Assembly: GCA_035280345.1 (NCBI GenBank)
Contig: DATEGA010000003.1
Coordinates: 1-15,890 of the forward strand
From: DASSJF01 sp035280345
GTDB lineage: Bacteria > Sysuimicrobiota > Sysuimicrobiia > Sysuimicrobiales > Segetimicrobiaceae
DNA: 15,890 bases
Reading direction: 5' to 3'
The position numbers and the translations under genes are program-made. Position 1 is the stretch's first letter, and each line of letters opens with the position of its first letter. Below the pieces are notes generated by a model, which searched no databases, was not told the origin of the DNA, and saw only the letters and a program-made list of their open reading frames with translations. This document shows, in pieces, positions 1 to 7,632 of the stretch.

Positions 1-302
1 AGGCGGGGCGCCCGGCGCCGCGCCTCGCGGCCTACGTTCGAGTGGCGATCGGTCGTGCCGCGCGCGAGCGCCTCGCCGGCGAAGCGAAGCGCTACGGGGC
101 AATCCCGGCGTACGCGGACAATTTCGCGCGGATGGGCGTAACCTCGATCGAGACCTGCATCGCCGTCGACGACGCGGCCGCGGTACCGCCGGCCCTCGCG
201 GTATGGAACGGCGTCGTTGATGATGTTGTTGTCCGGGTAATTCCTGCCTCCGATACCGTGGAGGACCATCTCGTGGTGGTGCGCGCGGCAAAGCCGAAGT
301 AA
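1..302 (+). CDS. LLM-class (luciferase-like) flavin/F420-dependent oxidoreductase, C-terminal part
   Basis: The reading frame is open from the window edge (first full codon at base 3) to a TAA at 300-302, so the true start lies upstream. A GTG at 42 is the first in-frame start-like codon but is probably internal. About 100 residues are visible. The pattern RLAAYVRVAIG, then RYGAIPAYADNFARMGV, then WNGVVDDVVVRVIPASDTVED and a short VVRAA tail matches the C-terminal end of LLM-class oxidoreductases: the last helices of the TIM barrel, where a conserved Tyr/Phe-Ala-x-x-Phe-x-R-x-G segment and a final DTVED-type helix occur. These enzymes use FMN or coenzyme F420. The active-site half is outside the window, so cofactor and substrate cannot be assigned. 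It sits 18 nt upstream of the glycosylase gene and may share its transcript. Confidence 0.6.
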   Translation, partial: AGRPAPRLAAYVRVAIGRAARERLAGEAKRYGAIPAYADNFARMGVTSIETCIAVDDAAAVPPALAVWNGVVDDVVVRVIPASDTVEDHLVVVRAAKPK

Positions 303-320
303 TCCCTGGGGGCGGGGACA

Positions 321-1181
321 ATGCCTGAGCTGCCCTTCGTCACCGTCGTCGTCGAGAACCTCACGCCGCTCGTCGTCGGGCGCACCGTCGAGGACGCGAT
401 CGTACGCGGCGTGTCGCTGCTGAAAACCTTTGACCCGTCGATCGCCGGTCTGCGCGGGCGGCAGGTCCTCGGCGTGCGCCGGCGCGGGAAGCTCATCATC
501 CTCGACGTCGCCGGCGATCTCGTTCTCGTAATTCATCTCCGCCGCAACGGGCGCCTCAAAGCAGTGCCGCGTGGGACCGGGCGCACCGCTCGGGATCTCG
601 CGCTCGTGCTGGTGCTGGACCGCGGGCCGGACATCCAGATGATCGAGATGGGCTCCAAGAAGGCCGCGTCGGTGTGGCTGTACCCGGCGGGACGCCTCGC
701 CGAGGCGGAGCCCCTCGCCGGCCTCGGTGTCGAGCCGCTGGCTCCCGAATTCACGACCGCGGTGCTTGCGCAGGCCTTGCGCGCCGCGCGGATGCGGCTC
801 AAGGCGTTTCTCGTCACGCAGCGGTACGTGGTTGGCATCGGCAACACGTACGGCGACGAGATTCTTTGGGAGGCGCGCCTGTCTCCGCAGGCGATAACCA
901 CGTCCCTCGACGGCCGCGAGGTCGCGCGGTTGCACCAGGCGATCACCGCGACGCTTGCACGCGGCATCGACGTCCATCGCAGCGCGGCCGCGGGTGGCCT
1001 GCCGATGAAGGAACCGCTCGAGGGGTTGGCCGTGCACCGGAAAGGCGCCGAGCCGTGCCGGCGGTGCGGCACCAAGATCGCCGTCATCTACTATGAGGAT
1101 CGGGAAACCTATTATTGTCCGACCTGCCAGGCAGAGGGTAAAGTGTACGCCGACCGGAGGAGATCAAGACTGCTGCGCTAG
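321..1181 (+). CDS. Fpg/Nei-family DNA glycosylase (formamidopyrimidine-DNA glycosylase type)
   Basis: Bifunctional base-excision repair glycosylase/AP lyase that removes oxidised purines or pyrimidines. The 286 residues fit the family length. The N-terminus is MPELPFVTV: the catalytic Pro2 and Glu3 (Pro1/Glu2 after Met removal) are kept, but the usual PELPEVET continuation is changed to PFVT, as in a divergent Fpg-like subfamily. Lys57 in RRRGK matches the conserved beta-strand lysine. The helix-two-turn-helix signature VVGIGNTYGDEILW lies near residues 170-183, with Asn175. A C-terminal zinc finger is formed by Cys246, Cys249, Cys266 and Cys269, and Arg261 in DRETYYC aligns with the DNA-contacting zinc-finger arginine. 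The ATG is preceded by a G-rich GGGGGCGGGG stretch. The next gene starts 17 nt downstream. Lesion preference (8-oxoG/FapyG versus oxidised pyrimidines) cannot be read from the sequence. Confidence 0.9.
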   Translation: MPELPFVTVVVENLTPLVVGRTVEDAIVRGVSLLKTFDPSIAGLRGRQVLGVRRRGKLIILDVAGDLVLVIHLRRNGRLKAVPRGTGRTARDLALVLVLDRGPDIQMIEMGSKKAASVWLYPAGRLAEAEPLAGLGVEPLAPEFTTAVLAQALRAARMRLKAFLVTQRYVVGIGNTYGDEILWEARLSPQAITTSLDGREVARLHQAITATLARGIDVHRSAAAGGLPMKEPLEGLAVHRKGAEPCRRCGTKIAVIYYEDRETYYCPTCQAEGKVYADRRRSRLLR

Positions 1182-1198
1182 GCTGGGAGGCGGTAGAC

Positions 1199-2386
1199 GT
1201 GCGATACAAATATCTGATCGTCGGCGGCGGCATGACGGCGGACGCCGCGATCCAGGGCGTTCGCCAGGTCGATCCCTCGGGTTCCATCGCCCTCGTCGGA
1301 TCCGAGACGCACCCTCCCTACGATCGTCCACCGCTGACGAAAGCCCTCTGGAAGGGAACGCCGCTCGACAGCGTCTGGCGCAAGGCCAACCGCGACGGCG
1401 CCGACGTGAAACTGGGGCGTACGATCACGGGGCTTGATCTGCGCCAGAAGCGGGCGGTCGACGATCAGGGGACCGTCTACGAGTGGGAGAAGCTGCTGCT
1501 CGCGACCGGCGGCACGCCCCGGCGGCTCGACGGCGACGGCGCGGGGGACCGCGTCCTGTACTATCGGACCCTCGACGACTATATGCGGCTTCGCGCGCTG
1601 ACCGAACGGGGCGAGCGCTTCGCCGTCATCGGCGCGGGATTCATCGGGTCGGAGATCGCGGCCGCCCTCGCGATGAACAACAAACGCGTGACGATGGTGT
1701 TCCCGGGCGAGGCGATCGGCGGCCGCGTCTATCCGCGCGATCTGTCGCAGTTCCTCACCGGCTACTATCGGGAGAAAGGCGTCGACGTGGTGCCGGGTCA
1801 GCGGGTCGCGGCAATCGAGCCGGCCGGCGATCAGGTGCGCGTCCGCACCCAGGGTGGGCGGGACCTGGTCGTCGACGGCGTCGTGGCCGGGATCGGCATC
1901 GCGCCCAACGTCGAGCTCGCACAAGCGGCGGGCCTGGAGACCAAGGACGGCGTGGTCGTCGACGAGATGCTGCGAGCCGGCCATCCGGATGTGCACGCAG
2001 CAGGCGACGTCGCGCGGTTCCATAATCCCGCGCTGGGCCGCCGCATTCGTGTGGAGCACGAGGACAACGCCAACGTGATGGGCAAGGCCGCGGGGCGGAA
2101 CATGGCCGGCGAGATGAAGCCGTACGATCATCTGCCCTTCTTTTACTCAGACCTGTTCGAGCTGGGATACGAGGCGGTGGGCGATCTTGACCCGCGCCTC
2201 GAGCTCGTCGCGGACTGGAAGAAGCCGAACCGCGAGGGCGTCGTGTACTACGTGGGGGACGGCCGCGTTCGCGGAGTGCTGCTCTGGAACACGTGGGGGC
2301 AGGTGGACGCCGCGCGCCGCTTGATCGCCGAACGAGGTCCGTTCCGGCCCGCCGATCTCCAGGGCCGGCTGCCGGAGGCCAAATGA
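1199..2386 (+). CDS. FAD/NAD(P)-dependent oxidoreductase, AIF/ferredoxin-reductase-like
   Basis: A 395-residue two-dinucleotide-fold flavoprotein. The N-terminal FAD site is YLIVGGGMTADAA (residues 5-17; the third Gly of GxGxxG is Ala). The internal NAD(P) Rossmann motif FAVIGAGFIGSEIAA starts at residue 141. A second FAD-contact motif, VHAAGDVA, begins at residue 265. The C-terminal part (HEDNANVMGKAAGRNM, then PFFYSDLFELGYEAVGD) resembles the domain of AIF-like and ferredoxin/rubredoxin reductases. It should pass electrons from NAD(P)H through FAD to a small redox partner; no partner gene is in the window. The GTG start is supported by GGGAGG at 1185-1190. Its stop overlaps the start of the erythrin-VIT gene (ATGA), implying translational coupling, so a role in reducing ferritin-bound iron is a reasonable inference. 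Family assignment is firm; the partner is unknown. Confidence 0.85.
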   Translation: MRYKYLIVGGGMTADAAIQGVRQVDPSGSIALVGSETHPPYDRPPLTKALWKGTPLDSVWRKANRDGADVKLGRTITGLDLRQKRAVDDQGTVYEWEKLLLATGGTPRRLDGDGAGDRVLYYRTLDDYMRLRALTERGERFAVIGAGFIGSEIAAALAMNNKRVTMVFPGEAIGGRVYPRDLSQFLTGYYREKGVDVVPGQRVAAIEPAGDQVRVRTQGGRDLVVDGVVAGIGIAPNVELAQAAGLETKDGVVVDEMLRAGHPDVHAAGDVARFHNPALGRRIRVEHEDNANVMGKAAGRNMAGEMKPYDHLPFFYSDLFELGYEAVGDLDPRLELVADWKKPNREGVVYYVGDGRVRGVLLWNTWGQVDAARRLIAERGPFRPADLQGRLPEAK

Positions 2387-3567
2387 GCAGCGCTCCGCCG
2401 AGCAGCACCCGGCCGGGTGTCAATCGCGACGAGGTGGTGGCACGCCTTCTCGACGCGTGGCGCGGCGAGATTCAGGCCCGAATGGCGTACGAGTTGCTGG
2501 CCGCGCGCGAGCGGGATCCCAACCGGGCGAAGATCTTGCGGCGGATGGCGGATGCGGAGCGCGGACACCGCGAGCGCCTCGAGGCGCGCCTGAAGGAGCT
2601 CGGTGCTTCGGTACCCGATCCCGCGTCGGTTCACCTTCCATTCTGGACACGGCTCCAGATCCGCCTCGCGCCGACTGAGAGAGTCCTGGCGTGGCGTGAA
2701 TCGCTCGAGAACGACGAGGTCGCGGATACGTACGGTCGTCCGACCGGGGACGCCGCGACCGATCACCTCTTCCGAGAAATCCGCAGGGACGAGCGCTCCC
2801 ACTCGCTTGTCGACGATGAGATGCGGTCGGGTGCCGCCGTCGGCGCCGAGACGCCGGACGGGCGCCTCAGGCGGATCCTCGGCCGGGAGCGCTGGCACCA
2901 GGCAGGATCGAGCTGGATCTCCGGCGCCGTGTATGGCGCGAACGACGGTCTCGGTGCCGTGTTCGGCATCGTCGCGGGCGTGTCCGGAGCGACCGGCGGT
3001 TCGAACTTCGTGCTGACGGCCGGCCTCGCCGGAGCGGTCGCATCCGCGATCTCGATGGCCGTCGGCGCGTTCCTCGCCGAGCGGTCGACCTCCGAGGTGG
3101 CGGCGGCGAACATCGCCGGCGAGCGGCGCGAGATCGAGGAAAATCCCGAGGAGGAGCGCGAGGAGCTCTCACTCTTCTATCAGCTGAAAGGGCTCCCGGA
3201 GAAGGAGGCGGACGAGTTGGCCGCGCGGATCGGCGCCACGCCGGAGTCGATGCTGCGTACGATGGTGACGGAAGAACTTGGCGGCGCCGGCGAGGGTGGC
3301 AACCCTGTGCAGGCCGGTGTCGCCGCGGGGTTGAGCACGGGCCTCGGCGCGTTCATCCCTGTCCTGCCGTTCTTCTGGCTGCACGGCTTTTCGGCCGTCC
3401 TGTGGGCCGCCGTCATCTCGCTCGTCGCCCACTTTCTCGTCGGCGCGGTGAAGTCGTTGTTCACACTTCGGAGCTGGTGGTCGTCGGGCCTCGAGATGAC
3501 CGCGGCCGGTCTCATCGTCGGCGGCGCGACGTACGTGCTCGGCGTGTTGTTCAGAGTCTCCACGTAG
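2383..3567 (+). CDS. Erythrin-VIT fusion: ferritin-like diiron domain plus VIT1/CCC1-type iron transporter
   Basis: A 394-residue membrane protein (MbfA-like). The N-terminal half is ferritin/rubrerythrin-like: Glu29 in GEIQARMAYELLA, Glu59-x-x-His62 in AERGH, an acidic helix around Glu109/Glu112 and Glu137-x-x-His140 in RRDERSH are the expected diiron ligands. From about residue 170 a VIT1 domain follows, with YGANDGLGAVFGIVAGVSGA, a hydrophobic AGLAGAVASAISMAVGAFLAE segment, a charged cytosolic stretch rich in Glu, and three hydrophobic segments at the C-terminus. Characterised relatives bind iron in the ferritin part and move it across the membrane, protecting from iron and peroxide stress. 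The frame is also open upstream to 2293 inside the previous gene, but the ATG at 2383, with GGAGG at 2374-2378 and a 4-nt ATGA overlap, is clearly the better start. Confidence 0.88.
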   Translation: MSSAPPSSTRPGVNRDEVVARLLDAWRGEIQARMAYELLAARERDPNRAKILRRMADAERGHRERLEARLKELGASVPDPASVHLPFWTRLQIRLAPTERVLAWRESLENDEVADTYGRPTGDAATDHLFREIRRDERSHSLVDDEMRSGAAVGAETPDGRLRRILGRERWHQAGSSWISGAVYGANDGLGAVFGIVAGVSGATGGSNFVLTAGLAGAVASAISMAVGAFLAERSTSEVAAANIAGERREIEENPEEEREELSLFYQLKGLPEKEADELAARIGATPESMLRTMVTEELGGAGEGGNPVQAGVAAGLSTGLGAFIPVLPFFWLHGFSAVLWAAVISLVAHFLVGAVKSLFTLRSWWSSGLEMTAAGLIVGGATYVLGVLFRVST

Positions 3568-3585
3568 CTCCAATTCACACGGCCG

Positions 3586-4440
3586 GTGACCGGGCGCCTG
3601 CTCGCGCACACACTCCTGACGGCTCCGGACGTCCGCCCCGGCGCGCTGCTGGTCGTCCTGCACGGATTCTTCGGCGCCGGCCGGAACTGGAGGACCGTCG
3701 CGCGCGGCCTCACGATCGTCCGGCCGGATTGGGGCGTGGTGCTCGTCGACCTCCGGCTGCACGGCGCGTCGCAGGGATTCTCGCCGCCGCACACCGTGGA
3801 CGCCTGCGCCCGCGACGTGGCCGATCTTGCCGCGGCGTTGAAGGCCCCGGTGGGCGCGGTGTTGGGCCATTCGTTTGGCGGCAAGGTCGCGCTCGCATAT
3901 CTCCGCAGCCGTCCCGGGCCGCATCTCCGGCAGGTCTGGGTCATCGATGCCGATCCGTCCGCCGCGCCGCCGGGCGGAGGCGCGTGGGCGTTGCTGCGTA
4001 CGGTCGAGGGACTGCCGCCGGTGTTTCCAAACCGCGAGGCGTGCGCCGCCGCGCTCGAGCGCTCGGGGTTCGACCGGCCGATCGCCGACTGGATGACAAC
4101 GAACTTGGAGCGGACCGAGGATGGGTACCGCTGGCGGCTGGATTTCGCGTCGCTCGAAGCGCTGCTTCGCGATTTCTTTCAGGCCGATCTGTGGCCGGTC
4201 GTGGAACGCGTGCCGCCCGAGACACGGCTGTACGTGGTGAAGGCGGAGGCGTCGTCGGTCATCTCGGAGGCCTCCGTGTCACGCCTGGAGGCGATCGGAC
4301 GGGCCTCGGGCCGCGTCGCCGTCGCGCGCGTCCCCGGCGGGCACTGGCTCAACGCCGACAACCCCGAGGACATGAGGGGGCTCCTGGCGGCACGTCTCCC
4401 CGTAGAGCCGCCCCCCCCGCCGGCGGGCGCCTCCGGATAG
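3586..4440 (+). CDS. Alpha/beta hydrolase (YbfF-like esterase family)
   Basis: A 284-residue alpha/beta-hydrolase fold protein. The oxyanion-hole motif HGFFGAGRNW is followed by the nucleophile elbow GHSFGG with Ser96, and the general base is His253 in GGHWLNADNPE. No acidic residue is obvious at the usual late position (VVKAEASSVIS). Asp121 or Asp123 in VWVIDADPS lies about 25 residues after the serine, where YbfF-type esterases place the triad acid. There is no signal peptide, so it is probably cytosolic, acting on small esters or thioesters; the substrate is unknown. The GTG at 3586 lacks a clear ribosome site but puts the first strand at the usual distance. The C-terminus is proline-rich, encoded by a run of eight C at 4411-4418. 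It lies 18 nt after the erythrin-VIT stop. Confidence 0.82.
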   Translation: MTGRLLAHTLLTAPDVRPGALLVVLHGFFGAGRNWRTVARGLTIVRPDWGVVLVDLRLHGASQGFSPPHTVDACARDVADLAAALKAPVGAVLGHSFGGKVALAYLRSRPGPHLRQVWVIDADPSAAPPGGGAWALLRTVEGLPPVFPNREACAAALERSGFDRPIADWMTTNLERTEDGYRWRLDFASLEALLRDFFQADLWPVVERVPPETRLYVVKAEASSVISEASVSRLEAIGRASGRVAVARVPGGHWLNADNPEDMRGLLAARLPVEPPPPPAGASG

Positions 4441-4452
4441 GACCTCAGCGCG

Positions 4453-4662
4453 ATGTCACCGGGAACCGGATTGTGTATCCGGCTGGTCTCCGGCACATTC
4501 TTTTTTGAGCTGATCCTGTTCGTCGCCGTCTTCCTGCTGATCCGGCTGCGGCATCCGTGGCGCGCGTGGGTGACGGCATGGCTCGTCGCGATCGCGTCGA
4601 TCTTGTTCTTGGCGAGCTTTGCGTTCCTTGGCGTTCTCGCGCTGGGCTACGGGTGCGGATAA
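4453..4662 (+). CDS. Small two-helix membrane protein, unknown function
   Basis: A 69-residue protein with two hydrophobic segments: roughly residues 15-30 (FFFELILFVAVFLLI) and residues 40-66 (a long Ala/Leu/Phe stretch ending near YGCG). They are separated by a basic, tryptophan-containing loop (RLRHPWRAW), so both termini probably face the same side. No family is recognised. Support for translation: AGGA at 4439-4442, overlapping the stop of the hydrolase gene, lies 10 nt before the ATG, and the composition is typical of a real membrane protein. Against it: the ORF is short and has no recognisable homologue. It is probably co-transcribed with the hydrolase. Confidence 0.5.
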   Translation: MSPGTGLCIRLVSGTFFFELILFVAVFLLIRLRHPWRAWVTAWLVAIASILFLASFAFLGVLALGYGCG

Positions 4663-4673
4663 CGGCGATTCCT

Positions 4674-4697
4674 CCCCGCCGCTCCACCTGAGCGGGG
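4674..4697 (+). other. Hairpin in the leader upstream of iolN
   Basis: In the 93-nt gap before the iolN-like gene, CCCC (4674-4677) and GCTC (4681-4684) pair with GAGC (4690-4693) and GGGG (4694-4697), leaving a three-base bulge and a CACCT loop. An alternative pairing is CCCCGC with GCGGGG. No T-run follows, so it is not a typical intrinsic terminator. It could be a leader structure, an operator or a partial end signal for the upstream genes. No riboswitch class was recognised. Confidence 0.3.
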
Positions 4698-4755
4698 AAC
4701 CCCGCGGCTGTCCCGAAGTGTTGCGCGAGACACAGACTGCACCGGGGAGGCGAGC

Positions 4756-5721
4756 GTGGCCAAGTGGACGATCCCGCCGAAGGGCGGGCACATGGACAAG
4801 CGCACGGGGATCTACCTGCAGAACATGACGGGCCATGAGGTCGACGAGCGCCTCAAGAAAAACGATGTCCTGATCGTTCCGCTCGGTGCGACCGAGACGC
4901 ACGGCGCGCACGCGCCGCTTGGCGAGGATGTGTTCCTGGTCTGCCGGATGGCGGAAGAGGTGGCGGCGCGCACCGGCTGCACCGTGGCCCAGCCGGTCTG
5001 GTACGGCTCGCATCCGTACCATCACCTCGGTATGCCGGGCACGATCGTCGTCCCCGAAGAGATTTTCGCGGGCTACGTGCGGGCGATGATCGCCGGCTTC
5101 TGGAACATGGGCTTCCGCAAGCAGATCCTGCTGAACGGGCACGGGCAGGAGTACGTGATCCCGACGGCGATGCACCAGTTCGCGAAGAAGTATCGCGTGC
5201 CGAGCCTCCTGCTGCTGGTCAATTGGTACCATCCGATCCGCGACCACTTCAAGCTGACCTCACAGGGCGGGCAGTACGAGACGTCATTCATCCACGCCGA
5301 CGAGGTCGAGACGTCGTGGTCGCTCGCGCTGTTCCCCGAGTTGATCGACATGAAGTATGCGCCGGACAATACGGTGCAGGGCTTCCTGCCGGGCGACCAC
5401 GTCGACAAGGCCGGCAACCTCCTCAACCGGCCGATCAACTGGTACGGCCAGGTCGGCGCCGGCCCGATCGAGGTGAAGGCGTACATTGAAGGCGTCGTCG
5501 GCCGCAGCAGTATCGCGCGCGCCGAGAAGGCGTACGCGGGCGTGGAGCAGCTGCTGGACTACCTAGAGCGGCTGGTGACCGACGTGCACCGGACCTTTCC
5601 GCCGGGCAAGCTCCCGCCGATCGAGATGATGACCGAGCGGGATCCGCACGAGCTCGACGCGGTGCTCAAAGGACCACGCAACGGCGGTAAGAGCATCTAC
5701 AGCCTCGGCTATCCGCCGTGA
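4756..5721 (+). CDS. iolN: 3-dehydro-scyllo-inosose hydrolase (IolN-like, creatininase family)
   Basis: A 321-residue creatininase-fold metal hydrolase. In Thermotoga maritima IolN opens the ring of the diketo-inositol made by IolG and IolM, giving 5-keto-L-gluconate. The protein closely follows that family from end to end: an opening with PPKGGHMDKRTGIYLQNM, GATETHGAHAPLGEDV with metal-ligand candidates Glu47, His49 and Asp58, WYGSHPYHHLGMPGTI, NGHGQEY with His129, HADEVETS, and a terminal LPPIEMMTERDP. It should act in the cytosol with two divalent metals. The GTG start has GGGGAGG at 4744-4750; an internal ATG at 4792 would remove a conserved N-terminal stretch. Its stop overlaps the start of the epimerase gene (GTGA), arguing for coupled synthesis of the two successive enzymes. 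Creatininase activity itself is unlikely given the neighbours. Confidence 0.85.
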   Translation: MAKWTIPPKGGHMDKRTGIYLQNMTGHEVDERLKKNDVLIVPLGATETHGAHAPLGEDVFLVCRMAEEVAARTGCTVAQPVWYGSHPYHHLGMPGTIVVPEEIFAGYVRAMIAGFWNMGFRKQILLNGHGQEYVIPTAMHQFAKKYRVPSLLLLVNWYHPIRDHFKLTSQGGQYETSFIHADEVETSWSLALFPELIDMKYAPDNTVQGFLPGDHVDKAGNLLNRPINWYGQVGAGPIEVKAYIEGVVGRSSIARAEKAYAGVEQLLDYLERLVTDVHRTFPPGKLPPIEMMTERDPHELDAVLKGPRNGGKSIYSLGYPP

Positions 5722-6599
5722 GACTGGCCTACACGATCTCGGTCTCGCCGACCCAGTTCGCCGCGGTCGCCGCGGCCGACATTCAGGAGACGATCCCGGC
5801 GCTCGCCGGGCTCGGGTTCGACGGCGTCGAGATGGCCGTGCGGGATCCCAGCCAGGTCGACCTGGAAGGCCTCGCGGCCGCGGTGGAGCGCTCCGGGGTC
5901 ACCGTTCCGGCGGTGGGGACCGGGCAGGCGTATCTCGAGGAAGGGCTGAGCCTGACAGCCCCGGACGAACAGGTGCGCGTGCGGGCGGTCGCGCGGCTCC
6001 TCGCGCAGATCTCGGTCGCCCGCCGGGTCGGCGCGCTGCTGATCGTGGGGCTGATCCACGGCCCAATTCCGGCAGACACCGGCCGCGCCGCCGCGGAAGA
6101 GCGTCTGCTGACCGGGCTCGGCACGGCGGCCCGGGCGGCGCGCACGGCGGGGGTGCGCCTGATGATCGAACCGATCAATCGCTACGAGACGAACTGGCTG
6201 AACACCGTGGACGAGGTGCTGGACCTGATCGGCCGCCTCGGCGAGGACAACGTCGGCGTGCTGCCGGACACGTTCCACATGAACATCGAAGAGACCGATG
6301 TGCCCGCGGCGCTGCGCCGTGCCGGCGCGCGCGTCTTCCACGTCCACGTCGCCGACAGCAACCGGCGTGCTCCGGGCTGGGGGCATCTGGATTTTGGGCC
6401 CGTCGTCCGGACGTTAGACGACATGGGGTACGCGGGCTTTCTGTCGGCTGAGATCCTGCCGAAGCCCGGCCTGCTCGACGCCGCGTGGCAGACGATCGCT
6501 GCGATGCGGCCGTTCGTGCCTCGGCAGGCCCGGTCCGAGCCGGAGGCGCCGGCCCCGCCGCTTCGCGGATCCGGAAACGGGCAACGCGAGATGGCGTGA
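5718..6599 (+). CDS. iolO: 5-keto-L-gluconate epimerase (IolO-like TIM-barrel sugar epimerase)
   Basis: A 293-residue AP-endonuclease-2-fold (xylose-isomerase-like) TIM barrel. T. maritima IolO converts 5-keto-L-gluconate to D-tagaturonate, the step right after IolN. Matching signatures are VEMAVRDPSQVD, AVGTGQAYLEEGLSLT, IEPINRYETNWLNTVDE, LPDTFHMNIEE, VHVADSNRRAPG and LSAEILP. Likely metal and catalytic residues are Glu151, Asp184, His187, His210 and Glu245. The GTG start overlaps the iolN stop by four bases. The last 25-30 residues (proline- and alanine-rich, ending GQREMA) extend past the usual family end and look disordered. The tight pairing with an IolN homologue makes this more than a generic sugar isomerase call, but the substrate is inferred from similarity recalled by eye. 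Confidence 0.8.
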   Translation: MRLAYTISVSPTQFAAVAAADIQETIPALAGLGFDGVEMAVRDPSQVDLEGLAAAVERSGVTVPAVGTGQAYLEEGLSLTAPDEQVRVRAVARLLAQISVARRVGALLIVGLIHGPIPADTGRAAAEERLLTGLGTAARAARTAGVRLMIEPINRYETNWLNTVDEVLDLIGRLGEDNVGVLPDTFHMNIEETDVPAALRRAGARVFHVHVADSNRRAPGWGHLDFGPVVRTLDDMGYAGFLSAEILPKPGLLDAAWQTIAAMRPFVPRQARSEPEAPAPPLRGSGNGQREMA

Positions 6600-6639
6600 T
6601 GCAGGCGCTGAGTCGGGTTCAAGAGGAGGAGAGAACGCA

Positions 6640-7632
6640 ATGGCCACGCCACGAATCTACGTGACCCGGTTGCTGCCGGGCCCGGGCCAGGAGCTGCTGC
6701 GTCGCGCGCAGGTCGAAGTGCGGAGCTGGGACCGTGAAGATGTCCCGGTGCCGCGCGACGTACTGCTGCGCGAGGTCGTCGACGCCGACGGGATCGTGTG
6801 CTGCCTGACGGAGAAGATGGACGCGGAAGTCTTCGACCGGATGACGCGGTGCCGCGTCGTCTCGCAGATCGCCGTCGGATTCGACAACATCGACGTCGCG
6901 GCCGCGACGCGCAAGGGAATTCTTGTCACGAACACCCCCGGGGTGCTGACCGAGACGACCGCCGACATGGGGTGGGCGCTGCTCATGGCCGCCGCGCGGC
7001 GTGTCGTGGAAGGCGACAAGTTTACACGGTCGGGGCAGTGGAAGACCTGGGAGATCATGGGGTTCACAGGCCAGGACGTGCACGGGGCGACGCTCGGGAT
7101 CGTGGGCATGGGCCGGATCGGGCAGACGGTCGCGCGGCGGGCGATGGGGTTCGACATGCCGGTGCTGTACAGCGATGTGCGCCGGGCGCCCGAGTCGCAG
7201 GAGCGCGCGCTTGGCGCCCGTCACGTCCCGCTCGATGACCTGCTGCGCGAGGCGGACTTCGTCGTCATCACCGCAGCCCTGACCCCGGAGACCCGTCACC
7301 TGATCGCCGAGCGGGAATTGGGGCTGATGAAGCCGACCGCGATTCTCGTCAACATCGCCCGCGGTCCGATCGTCGACCAGCGGGCCTTGTACCGCGCGCT
7401 GGTCGACAAGAAGATTTGGGGGGCCGGCATCGACGTCTTCGAGGTCGAGCCGGTGGCGGCGGACGAGCCGCTCTTGAAGCTCGACAACGTGGTCGTGCCG
7501 CCCCACCTCGCCAGCGCCAGCGTCGCCACCCGGCTCAAGATGGTGACGCTCGCGGTCGACAGCTGTCTCGCCGCCCTGCGCGGCGACGTGCCGTCGAACA
7601 CTGTGAACCGCGAGGCGCTCGACCGGAGCTGA
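6640..7632 (+). CDS. D-2-hydroxyacid dehydrogenase (glyoxylate/hydroxypyruvate reductase-like), copy 1
   Basis: A 330-residue NAD(P)-dependent D-isomer-specific 2-hydroxyacid dehydrogenase that interconverts 2-oxo acids and D-2-hydroxy acids. Visible are the substrate-domain block VTNTPGVLTETTADMGWALL, the dinucleotide motif GMGRIG (residues 156-161) and the catalytic triad Arg241 (NIARG), Glu270 (VEP) and His289 (PPHLAS). The acidic Asp179 after the second strand of the nucleotide fold favours NAD over NADP, though only weakly. The ATG has the strongest ribosome site of this operon, AGGAGG at 6624-6629, ten nt upstream. Its stop overlaps the start of the second copy by one base. The PGVLTETTAD block is typical of glyoxylate and hydroxypyruvate reductases. 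In this operon it may instead act on a sugar-acid intermediate. Confidence 0.88.
   Translation: MATPRIYVTRLLPGPGQELLRRAQVEVRSWDREDVPVPRDVLLREVVDADGIVCCLTEKMDAEVFDRMTRCRVVSQIAVGFDNIDVAAATRKGILVTNTPGVLTETTADMGWALLMAAARRVVEGDKFTRSGQWKTWEIMGFTGQDVHGATLGIVGMGRIGQTVARRAMGFDMPVLYSDVRRAPESQERALGARHVPLDDLLREADFVVITAALTPETRHLIAERELGLMKPTAILVNIARGPIVDQRALYRALVDKKIWGAGIDVFEVEPVAADEPLLKLDNVVVPPHLASASVATRLKMVTLAVDSCLAALRGDVPSNTVNREALDRS

Noticed and set aside
1178..2131. A 317-codon - strand frame opposite the FAD oxidoreductase
   Set aside because: A shadow of a real gene with GxGxxG-type motifs on the + strand; no promoter or ribosome site supports it.
4466..4506. Hairpin CCGGAT-TGTGT-ATCCGG followed by a T6 run, resembling a terminator
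   Set aside because: The T-run begins 18 nt after the stem, too far for an intrinsic terminator, and it lies within a plausible coding frame.
3402..4508. A 368-codon + strand frame overlapping the erythrin-VIT and hydrolase genes
   Set aside because: Its translation is almost entirely Arg/Gly/Ala with no motif, whereas the other frames encode recognisable proteins.
4756..5721. Creatinine amidohydrolase as the function of the creatininase-fold gene
   Set aside because: The residue pattern and the coupled IolO-like epimerase fit the IolN group better, and no creatine or creatinine genes are nearby.
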